In this document: positions 23,196-31,147 of the stretch, piece after piece | Layout of the letters: every line of letters starts with the position of its first letter | Numbering within the stretch: position 1 is the stretch's first letter | Assembly: GCA_902765485.1 (NCBI GenBank) | Contig: CACWZZ010000005.1 | Coordinates: 1 to 64,000 of the forward strand | Direction: 5' to 3' | Source: an uncultured Bacteroidales bacterium | GTDB taxonomy: Bacteria > Bacteroidota > Bacteroidia > Bacteroidales > Paludibacteraceae | Length of the DNA stretch: 64,000 nt | Notes under the pieces: model-generated | What the model saw: the letters and a program-made list of their open reading frames with translations, nothing else | Database searches by the model: none | Told to the model about the DNA's origin: nothing | Position numbers and translations under genes: made by a program

Positions 23196-24454
23196 AAAAC
23201 AGCCAAACTTTTTATCATATTTTGCCAAATGGCGTCAAAATTGTGCATCGGAGGACTCCTTCGCCGGTGGCATATATCGGTGTGATGGTCGGAGCAGGCA
23301 CACGCGACGAAGCGCCCGAAGAGAACGGCATGGCGCACTATATCGAGCATTGCGTCTTCAAAGGGACTGCCCACCATTCCGCGCGGCAGATCATCCATTC
23401 CATAGAAGGTATCGGTGGAGAGATCAACGCTTATACCACCAAAGAGGAAACAACTTTCTACGCTGCTATTCTGGCGGAGCACGTACAACTCACCCTCCAT
23501 CTGATTGCGGAAATGATCCTCCAACCCACCTTCAAGAAAGAAGAAACAGACAAGGAGCGGATGGTGATCTTGGACGAGATAGAGAGCTACAACGACAGCC
23601 CGTCGGAATTGATCTACGACGATTTCGAGAGCCTCGTCTTCGACGGCAGCAGCCTCGCGCTACCGATCTTAGGCACACGGAAGACCCTGCGGCATATATC
23701 ATCCAAACCGGACTACCCGCTCCAATGGATGCAAACCCACTACCGCCCGGAACGGATGGTCGTCTTCTGCCAAGGAAACGTATCCCCGGAAAAAATCTTC
23801 CGCCTTGCCGAAAAAGAGTTCGGTGCCCTTACAGCAACGCGGTCCTACAGCGAAGCGGTCTTACAGGCGCAGCCGGTCTTACAGCGAAGCGGTCTGTCAG
23901 CTCATGAACATGAGCGGTCTTTCAAAAAACACACCCACCAGATCCACGCCATGCTGGGCGGAAAAGCATACCCGCTGGGACATGAGAATCAACTGGCAAT
24001 GTTCCTGCTCAATAATATCTTAGGTGGCGGCAGTCTCAACAGCCGCCTCAACCTCAGTCTGCGGGAGTCCAAAGGACTCGTCTATACCATCGAATCAACC
24101 TACACCCCACTCTCCGATACAGGCTACTGGTGCGTCTATTGGGCGTGCGACCCGGAGGACTACAACCTCAGTCTGGATCTGGTACTACGCGAACTGTCCA
24201 AACTGCGCGAAAATCCTATGAGCGAAGCCGCCGTAAAACATGCATTGGAGCAATTAAGAGGACAACTCGCTATCTCCGCGCAAAACCAAGAAAACAGCGC
24301 CTTGGCGATGGCAAAGTCTGTCTTATATCACAACGAGGCACCAGAATGGCAGCAAATTTTCTCCAAAATCGAAAAAACGTCACCGCAAAAGCTTTTTGAA
24401 GTTGCAAATGATATTTTTTGCACCCAAAATCATTACATTTTGACATACAAATAG
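23189..24454 (+). CDS. M16-family zinc peptidase
   Basis: Pitrilysin/processing-peptidase-type zinc protease. ATG 23189 (MQENSQTFYHILPNG) is chosen; longer frames run back through the tRNA gene. The 421 residues contain the inverted zinc motif HYIEH (50-54), with the third ligand in TTKEETTFY (about 83-91), so it should be the catalytic partner type. The C-terminal half has the usual LGGGSLNSRLNLSLRE. No signal peptide, so cytoplasmic. A repeat insert of 16-17-bp units (23839-23900) separates the two halves and encodes a low-complexity Ser/Gln/Leu stretch. The substrate is unknown. Confidence 0.9.
   Translation: MQENSQTFYHILPNGVKIVHRRTPSPVAYIGVMVGAGTRDEAPEENGMAHYIEHCVFKGTAHHSARQIIHSIEGIGGEINAYTTKEETTFYAAILAEHVQLTLHLIAEMILQPTFKKEETDKERMVILDEIESYNDSPSELIYDDFESLVFDGSSLALPILGTRKTLRHISSKPDYPLQWMQTHYRPERMVVFCQGNVSPEKIFRLAEKEFGALTATRSYSEAVLQAQPVLQRSGLSAHEHERSFKKHTHQIHAMLGGKAYPLGHENQLAMFLLNNILGGGSLNSRLNLSLRESKGLVYTIESTYTPLSDTGYWCVYWACDPEDYNLSLDLVLRELSKLRENPMSEAAVKHALEQLRGQLAISAQNQENSALAMAKSVLYHNEAPEWQQIFSKIEKTSPQKLFEVANDIFCTQNHYILTYK
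23839..23900 (+). repeat. GCGGTCTTACAGCGAA repeat inside the M16 peptidase gene
   Basis: Units begin at 23839, 23855, 23872 and 23889 (spacing 16-17 bp), each starting GCGGTC or GCCGGTC. The GCGGTCT core is shared with repeats in argS (reverse orientation) and in the MFS gene. Confidence 0.82.
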
Positions 24455-24492
24455 GTCAAAATAACAAAAATTATCATTTTTTCCTTAAAATA

Positions 24493-24525
24493 TTTGGCTA
24501 TATCAAAAAAAAGTCGTACCTTTGC
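24493..24525 (+). promoter_or_regulatory. promoter of the second susCD operon
   Basis: TTTGGCTATATC at 24493 and TACCTTTGC at 24517-24525, spacing 24 bp. The leader is about 100 nt. Confidence 0.8.
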
Positions 24526-24589
24526 ACGCTCTTTCATTTATGCGCGTGTGCGTATTCCGTATATTATATGCATATACGCGCGTAAAAGG

Positions 24590-24610
24590 CTGACAGCTGA
24601 AAACTGAAAA
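24590..24610 (+). repeat. CTGA 7-bp repeat in the susC leader
   Basis: CTGA begins at 24590, 24597 and 24604. This is the reverse complement of the TCAG unit, with the same period of 7. Confidence 0.8.
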
Positions 24611-24629
24611 CAAATATTAAAAAACAATA

Positions 24630-27600
24630 ATGATGAAGAAGATTTTTACACTACTTTTTCTTGCTGCATTGAGCCTCGGCTTGTATGCAGAGAAGCAAGT
24701 GAGCGGTGTGGTGGTCTATGAGAATGGCGAGCCGGTGATCGGCGCAAGCATTCAGGCGAAAGGCACCACACAGGGCACGATCTCGGATTACGACGGTAAA
24801 TTCGAGATGGAAGTACCGGAGTCTGTGAAGACTTTGGTAGTTAGTTATGTCGGTATGGCTACCATAGAGGTAGAAGCCGGCAAGAATTTGAAGATCACGA
24901 TGCAGGAGAACAGCGAGGTGATCCAAGAGGTTGTCGTTACCGGTTATGGTAACGTCAGCAAAGGTTCATTCGCAGGATCCGCACAGGCAGTAAATGCCGA
25001 GAATATTGAGAAGAAAAGTCCGTCTGAGATCTCGAAGGCATTGGCGGGTGAGGTAGCCGGTGTACAGGTCGTAACCACGACCGGTCAGCCGGGTGAAGCA
25101 GCCAGCATTCGTATCCGTGGTATCGGTTCGTTGAACGCCAGCTCGGCTCCGCTGTATATCGTAGATGGTGTGCCCTATGAGGCTGCATATATCTCTACCA
25201 TTGACCCGGGCGATATCGCTTCCACTACCATTCTGAAGGACGCTACCGCAACTTCGCTCTATGGTAGCCGCGGTGCTAACGGCGTCATCGTCATCACGAC
25301 GAAGAAAGGTACTTCGGGCGAGCAAGGAAAGATCGACGTGGATATCAAATACGGTGGTAACATGCGTCTGCTGCCTATGTACGACGTGATCACCGACCCG
25401 CAAGAGTTTGCAGAGATGGCTTGGATGAGTATCTACAACGCCAGTTCTCGTGCTACAGAAATAGGAAAAGCAACGGATGCCAGCGACATGTTGTTTGGAG
25501 CAAAGGGTATTCCTGAGCCGTACAACTTATGGCAAGTAGTAAACGACGATGGTACCATCAACACCAACCCGAAAGGTGGTCAGTTGATCGGTAACAACGG
25601 TAAGTTCTTGGGAGCCGAGGACGGCGTGCAATACAAGCCCGGCATGGATAAGTTGACCAGCTGGCGCGACGCTATCTTCCGCGTGGGACAGAAACTGGAT
25701 GCGACTGTCCGTATCTCCGGCGGTACCGAGAAGACGACCTATTTCACCTCTATCGGTTATTTGAAGGATGAAGGTTACTATATAGGTTCTACCTATGATC
25801 GTTTTACGATCCGTAGCAACGTGGACTTCCAGCCGAAGAAATGGCTGAAAGGAAATGTGAACATGGCATATACCTATTCGAACCAGAACGCAGCCGGTCA
25901 AGGCAACAACATGAACAGCGGTTTCGTCTATGTAAACCAGATGGCGCCGGTCTTCCCTGTTTTCCTCTATAACGCAGACGGAACGATCAAGACCGACCCG
26001 AAAACAGGCGGCTATGCGTACGACTACGGTATGTTCGAGGGTTATGGACGTCCGTTCGGTTCGGGTATCAACCCTGCCGGTTCGCTTCGCTACGACCGCG
26101 ACAATATCGTACAGCACTATGTAATGGCGGGCGGTTCGTTGGAGTTCAAGTTCTACAAGGATTTGAAATTGATCATCAATGCCAATATGCAATACCGCGG
26201 TGCGAAAGAGAGCGAGTTCACCAACGCATACTACGGTGATGCCGGTGGTATCGGTCGTATTGCTACCGAGCAGGACGAGCAGATGTGGATCACCGCTCAG
26301 CAATTATTGGAATACAACAAGACGATCGGCGAGCACTCCATCCGTGCGATGGCGGGACACGAAACCCAGGTTGCGCGCAGTTCGTATATCTATGGTTCTA
26401 AGAGCCACGTAGCTGTTCCCGAAGGTGAGAACGTGCTGGAGTTGGGTAACGCGATCCAGAACACGACGATCACTTCCGCTACCAACTCAACGGCATTGGA
26501 GTCCTTCCTCGCAACGGCTTCATATATCTACAACGAGCGTTATGGCGTAACGGCAAACTATCGTGCCGATGGTTCTTCCAAATTCGCCAAAGGTCATCGT
26601 TGGGGACATTTCGGATCCGTGGGTGGTACATGGATGTTCACCAATGAAGATTTTATCCAGAGCAGCGATGCGAAAGACTGGTTGAAAGATGGTAAGTTGC
26701 GTCTGAGCTGGGGTGTATTGGGTAACCAAGGTGGTATCTCGACCCAGTTATTCCAAGACCTCTACTCTATAGAATATGTAGATGCAGAGGTTGGTTATGT
26801 ATGGGCTCAAAAGGGTAATAAAGACCTGACCTGGGAGCGCAGTCAAATCGTAGACCTTGGTTTGGAATTCGGTATCGGCAAATATCTGAGTGCTGAAATC
26901 GACTATTTCTGGAAGAGCACGGATAACATGTTGTTTTACCGTCCTGTAGCTCCGTCGTTAGGTTACACATCCATTCCTATCAACGGTGGTGCCATGGTGA
27001 ACCAAGGTGTGGAACTCCAATTCAACGTACACGCTGTTGACACCCGTAACGTGAAGTTAGACATCCGTCTCAACGGATCGCACTACGCGCACAAGATCAC
27101 CAAACTGCCGGAATATGCAGAAACCGAAGAGGATATGGTGATGGCAAGCGGTCTGGCTGTGGGTCATAGCCCCTATGACTGGTATTTGCCGGAGTACGTG
27201 GGAATCAACGATAAAGGTGAGGCATTGTATGTCGGATACTATGACCCGAACCTGGGTGGTTTCGGTACCGGCAATAGTGCTACCAACCTCCAGATCTATG
27301 GCCGTAGCGGTAATAACTATGTAGCCAGCGTGTACGAGTACATGAAGAAATACTATCCGGGTCAAAAAGCAGAGGATGTATTGAAGACTGAGATTATATC
27401 CGGTGCAGCATCCCGCTACGCAGGAAGCAATTTTATCGGCAAGAGCCGTATCCCTGCTTTCGCCGGTGGATTCGGTATTGACTTGGATGCCTATGGATTT
27501 ACCTTCTCCGCTACCTGCTCTTATGGCTTGGGCGGATATGGATACGACGTTGTTTATGCTGAGTTGATGAACAGCGACAAGATCGGTAAATGCAACTGGC

Positions 27601-27974
27601 ACGTAGATATGCGAAATGCATGGAACTCAATGATGACCGAGCAGCAGCAAGCAGCTGTAGTGGCACAAGGAGCCAACGCTATTCCGCGTCTTTCTAATGG
27701 TTCTGACTTGTACGCGAATATGAGTTCTACGCGCTTCCTGACCAGCCTGTCGTTCCTGAGTCTGAACAACATCCGTATCGGTTATAATTTCCCGAAGAAA
27801 TGGATGCAGAAGATCAAGTTCAACTCGCTTAATATCTATGTATCGGCAGATAACTTAGCCCTCGCTTCCGCACGTCGCGGATACAACCCGATGGCTTCGT
27901 TTACCGGAACGTCTGACTCGTATCAATATACACCGCTGTCAACGATCATGGGCGGTATCAAATTCCAATTCTAA
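24630..27974 (+). CDS. SusC/RagA-family TonB-dependent transporter
   Basis: Full-length outer-membrane transporter of 1114 residues. Signal peptide MMKKIFTLLFLAALSLGLYA; carboxypeptidase-regulatory-like domain (VSGVVVYENGEPVIGASI to about residue 95); TonB-box region then plug (VVVTGYGNVSKGSFAGSA, IRIRGIGSLNASSAPLYIVDGV, LKDATATSLYGSRGANGVIVITT); then a 22-strand barrel ending STIMGGIKFQF. The genes downstream are its SusD partner and a BIG2 lipoprotein, so the operon imports one dedicated nutrient. The ligand cannot be told from sequence, and no glycoside hydrolase is nearby. The clean codon pattern and strong promoter suggest high expression. Confidence 0.95.
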   Translation: MMKKIFTLLFLAALSLGLYAEKQVSGVVVYENGEPVIGASIQAKGTTQGTISDYDGKFEMEVPESVKTLVVSYVGMATIEVEAGKNLKITMQENSEVIQEVVVTGYGNVSKGSFAGSAQAVNAENIEKKSPSEISKALAGEVAGVQVVTTTGQPGEAASIRIRGIGSLNASSAPLYIVDGVPYEAAYISTIDPGDIASTTILKDATATSLYGSRGANGVIVITTKKGTSGEQGKIDVDIKYGGNMRLLPMYDVITDPQEFAEMAWMSIYNASSRATEIGKATDASDMLFGAKGIPEPYNLWQVVNDDGTINTNPKGGQLIGNNGKFLGAEDGVQYKPGMDKLTSWRDAIFRVGQKLDATVRISGGTEKTTYFTSIGYLKDEGYYIGSTYDRFTIRSNVDFQPKKWLKGNVNMAYTYSNQNAAGQGNNMNSGFVYVNQMAPVFPVFLYNADGTIKTDPKTGGYAYDYGMFEGYGRPFGSGINPAGSLRYDRDNIVQHYVMAGGSLEFKFYKDLKLIINANMQYRGAKESEFTNAYYGDAGGIGRIATEQDEQMWITAQQLLEYNKTIGEHSIRAMAGHETQVARSSYIYGSKSHVAVPEGENVLELGNAIQNTTITSATNSTALESFLATASYIYNERYGVTANYRADGSSKFAKGHRWGHFGSVGGTWMFTNEDFIQSSDAKDWLKDGKLRLSWGVLGNQGGISTQLFQDLYSIEYVDAEVGYVWAQKGNKDLTWERSQIVDLGLEFGIGKYLSAEIDYFWKSTDNMLFYRPVAPSLGYTSIPINGGAMVNQGVELQFNVHAVDTRNVKLDIRLNGSHYAHKITKLPEYAETEEDMVMASGLAVGHSPYDWYLPEYVGINDKGEALYVGYYDPNLGGFGTGNSATNLQIYGRSGNNYVASVYEYMKKYYPGQKAEDVLKTEIISGAASRYAGSNFIGKSRIPAFAGGFGIDLDAYGFTFSATCSYGLGGYGYDVVYAELMNSDKIGKCNWHVDMRNAWNSMMTEQQQAAVVAQGANAIPRLSNGSDLYANMSSTRFLTSLSFLSLNNIRIGYNFPKKWMQKIKFNSLNIYVSADNLALASARRGYNPMASFTGTSDSYQYTPLSTIMGGIKFQF

Positions 27975-27999
27975 TAAGGTATAGAAAGGAGAAAGAAAT

Positions 28000-29730
28000 A
28001 TGAAAAACGTATATAAATTATTCGTAGCAGGTATCTGCGCAACAATGCTGGTATCTTGCGGTGACAGTTTCCTCACCCGCGATCCGTATGGTAGAACGAT
28101 TACCCAAGGTCAGTACGAGAAACTCGCTAACCAGCTGGAGGGTTCAATGCGCGGTATCTATTCTATGATGTATGCCGTAAGCGACCACGATGCTTTTGGT
28201 AAGCGTTCCATCGACATGTACACCGATCTCATGTGTGGCGATATGGCGCTGACTAACTATTCGTATGGATGGTTCTACACGGACGAACAAGGAGAAGGTC
28301 GTACAGGGCGTACCGGCTATATCTGGTATTACTACTATAGCATGCTGCACAATGTCAACGCAGTGATCTATACCGCACAAGGCGGTTCGACTGCTTCAGC
28401 AGACAATGTGATCAAGCGGATTGCTGCCAATGGTCTGCCTAATGTAGTAAATACCAAGGGAGACGAGGTAATGTATTACACCACCCGCTCTACTACCATT
28501 GATACTATCATCGGTGGCGCCGATACTACGATTATTAAGGTAGATACATTGGCTACCTTCAATGAATCAGAGTCGGTTGTGGCTAATTGCTATGCGCAAG
28601 CTCTGACGATGCGTGGCTACATCTATAGCAACCTCTTAATGCTCTATTGCGAAACGCCGAAGAAGGTATCAGATATTGACAAGGAGTTAGCTTTCCCGCT
28701 CTACAACGAGATCAATATGAACGAAGCGCAAGGTCTGGCTACAATGGGCGAGGTCTATGCGCAAGTTGAGAGCGATTTGACCAACGCGATTGACTATTTC
28801 AGCGCCTTCTCGGAAGTACAACGTCCATCCAAGTTGGTAGTAGATAAGAGTATTGCATGTGCTATTTTGGCATATTCGTATTTGAACAAAGGCAAATCGG
28901 ATCGTCCGGGCGAAGCATATACGCAAGCATACACCAATGCACGCGACTTTGCGCAGTTGGCAATTACAACCACCACGGCACAGATCCTGCCGCGTAATGA
29001 ATTGCTCGAGACCGGATTCAATAATGTCAACAATGTATCCTGGATGTGGGGACAAGATGTGACGGTAGAGACCGCCGGCGGTCTGGCATCTTTCTTCGGT
29101 CAAGTAGATATCCACTCGTATAGCTACGCATGGGCCGGAGATACCAAAGTGATCGACGAAAACCTCTACAAAGAGATTCCCGATTACGATGCCCGCAAAA
29201 GATGGTTTAACGACGGTAGCGCTAACAGCACCTACAAATTATGTCCGGATGGCAAATTCTTCTCTGCCTCCAACCCCAAATCCACCAAAACGGATGATAT
29301 TGACCGCGAATGGTTGAGCGACAATGTGTTCATGCGTATAGAGGCTATGTATCTGATCGCAGCAGAGGCAAGTTACCGTTTGGGTAACGACGGAGATGCC
29401 ATCACGTATCTGACCACCCTCACCGACCAACGTATCGCAGACGGACAAGATGCAGAATACGCTGCCCATAAAGCCACTTTGAGCCACGACAATCTGCTGG
29501 CTGAGATTGAGTATAACTGGCGTGTAGAAATGTGGGGCGAAGGATATGGATTGCAGACCTTCCGCCGTCTGGCAGCAGAGGTTCTCAAAGAAAACAAACG
29601 CAAACGTGGTGCTAACCATTGCGCAAATCCGGGAGCAGATATTGATCCGACAGCAGACGTTTACACATTCCAGATGCCGAGCTCCGAAGGTTCGTATAAC
29701 CCCAAAGTAAATACAACTCCACTTCCCTAA
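28000..29730 (+). CDS. SusD/RagB-family outer-membrane lipoprotein
   Basis: Ligand-binding lid lipoprotein of 576 residues paired with the upstream SusC (25-bp gap). Lipobox MLVSCG near residue 20, then the SusD N-terminus SFLTRDPYGRTITQGQYEKL. TPR-like helices carry CYAQALTMRGYIYSNLLML, and the C-terminal part has RIEAMYLIAAEASYRLG and EIEYNWRVEMWGEGYGLQTFRRL. No enzymatic motif. It should sit on the cell surface over the SusC barrel. Confidence 0.94.
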   Translation: MKNVYKLFVAGICATMLVSCGDSFLTRDPYGRTITQGQYEKLANQLEGSMRGIYSMMYAVSDHDAFGKRSIDMYTDLMCGDMALTNYSYGWFYTDEQGEGRTGRTGYIWYYYYSMLHNVNAVIYTAQGGSTASADNVIKRIAANGLPNVVNTKGDEVMYYTTRSTTIDTIIGGADTTIIKVDTLATFNESESVVANCYAQALTMRGYIYSNLLMLYCETPKKVSDIDKELAFPLYNEINMNEAQGLATMGEVYAQVESDLTNAIDYFSAFSEVQRPSKLVVDKSIACAILAYSYLNKGKSDRPGEAYTQAYTNARDFAQLAITTTTAQILPRNELLETGFNNVNNVSWMWGQDVTVETAGGLASFFGQVDIHSYSYAWAGDTKVIDENLYKEIPDYDARKRWFNDGSANSTYKLCPDGKFFSASNPKSTKTDDIDREWLSDNVFMRIEAMYLIAAEASYRLGNDGDAITYLTTLTDQRIADGQDAEYAAHKATLSHDNLLAEIEYNWRVEMWGEGYGLQTFRRLAAEVLKENKRKRGANHCANPGADIDPTADVYTFQMPSSEGSYNPKVNTTPLP

Positions 29731-29791
29731 TAAAAGTATAGTTGTAAAAATATAAAACGAATATTATATTAACTTCAAAATTAACAAAGTT

Positions 29792-31000
29792 ATGACAAAG
29801 AAATTTTTAGCATTTGCGCTTGTAGCAAGCGCAGTATGCATTACCGCGTGCCAGCCGAAAGATAACCCTGTTGGCCCCCAAGACGGTAAATCATTAGTAG
29901 TAAACCCTCATGAGGTAGTATTGACCGCAGAAGCGCCGAACATTCGTCTGTCTGCTACTCTGACTCCGGACGATGCTACTGCAACGATTGCTTGGAGCAG
30001 TAGTGATACTACCGTAGCTGTAGTAACCAGCCGTGGCTATGTAGAGGCAACGGGATATGGCGATTGCTATATCTATGCAAGCTTCGGAGATATGAAAGAC
30101 TCCTGCCATGTTTTCGTGAAGACATTCCTCGAGGCTATCACATTTAACAATGCTTATATGGATGTGCTGGATACAACAGATGCACTTGATCCCGAGACCG
30201 GAGAGTACATCATTGACTCCGTTACAGCAAGTGACGGTATCACCTACCCGGCATACAAAGTACAAGCAAAATGGGAGTTGTATAGCGATGGTTTCTATAT
30301 TGACAACACCGGTCACTTCGCCGGAACAGAGAAAGGTGTTATTCTGGAATTCACCGCTCCAATGTACTATGCTACTGCATACCTGCTGAAAGAGGAAAAA
30401 GGAGCTGTATTCTGCTTAGGCGACTGGGCTATTACGGCAAAAGAATTAGCGAGCGACGTTAAAATCTCTAAGCCGGGCTATGTCGATGAGGCAGAATATA
30501 TCGCTGAAATGAAGCAATTTGTTGAAGCTTACAACGCTGAGGACAACTCCTTTAGAGCTCACCTTCAAGCAGCTGCAGAACATGTACATGCTCCACTATT
30601 GAATACATACACGTATTCGACAGAAGGAGACCAGGCGGGATACTCATATAGCTATATACCTGATGCATTTGTAACGGAAGGCCTTTTCACTGTTTCCAAT
30701 GAAGATGCGGTTTCTAAGTACATGTATAAGTTGGATTATTCCACTTTCACATTCACCCAGTTGGATCTCTTCTGGGGTATGAATATTGAAAAAGACGAAG
30801 AAGGAGTGCTTACCCTCATTGATGAAGATATTCATTATGCAGATCCTGTAACAGTAACGTACGGTGTACATCCGACCTCTGAGGCAAAACGCTACACAAA
30901 GGTTAGCGAGCCTGCTTATTTCAAGGATGCTTCCTTCCAAGCTAAGCACCAGCAGGAGATTAAAGACAAGAATATCCGCGTGATTCGTGCTAAATTCTAA
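29792..31000 (+). CDS. surface lipoprotein with a BIG2-type Ig domain
   Basis: The 402 residues begin with a lipoprotein signal (VCITACQP, Cys near residue 20). Residues about 35-110 form an Ig-like BIG2 domain (VVNPHEVVLTAEAP, ATIAWSSSDTTVAVV, GYVEATGYGDCYIYASF). The remainder is a novel C-terminal domain of about 290 residues with no motif I recognise; it is acidic and aromatic-rich. The gene is third in the susCD operon, a place commonly taken by surface glycan-binding proteins, so ligand capture is the likely role (inference). A strong terminator follows. Confidence 0.85.
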   Translation: MTKKFLAFALVASAVCITACQPKDNPVGPQDGKSLVVNPHEVVLTAEAPNIRLSATLTPDDATATIAWSSSDTTVAVVTSRGYVEATGYGDCYIYASFGDMKDSCHVFVKTFLEAITFNNAYMDVLDTTDALDPETGEYIIDSVTASDGITYPAYKVQAKWELYSDGFYIDNTGHFAGTEKGVILEFTAPMYYATAYLLKEEKGAVFCLGDWAITAKELASDVKISKPGYVDEAEYIAEMKQFVEAYNAEDNSFRAHLQAAAEHVHAPLLNTYTYSTEGDQAGYSYSYIPDAFVTEGLFTVSNEDAVSKYMYKLDYSTFTFTQLDLFWGMNIEKDEEGVLTLIDEDIHYADPVTVTYGVHPTSEAKRYTKVSEPAYFKDASFQAKHQQEIKDKNIRVIRAKF

Positions 31001-31024
31001 TCACAAAGGTATTTGATCTAACAG

Positions 31025-31047
31025 AGCCGTCTGCTGCAAAGCAGGCG
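31025..31047 (+). terminator. terminator of the susCD-lipoprotein operon
   Basis: AGCCGTCTGCT pairs with AGCAGGCGGCT (one G-T wobble) across GCAA, followed by seven T residues. Confidence 0.92.
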
Positions 31048-31107
31048 GCTTTTTTTATAGTCTTTGATTAGTCTAAGATTGTTTTTCGCATAAAAAAAGA
31101 GAATAAA

Positions 31108-31140
31108 TTTGCATAATTGGCATTTTTTTTGTACCTTTGC
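31108..31140 (+). promoter_or_regulatory. promoter of the M6-C10 protease genes
   Basis: TTTGC at 31108 and TACCTTTGC at 31132-31140, spacing 24 bp. The ATG at 31148 lies only 7 bp past the -7 box, so the mRNA should have almost no leader. Confidence 0.8.
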
Positions 31141-31147
31141 ACGCTAA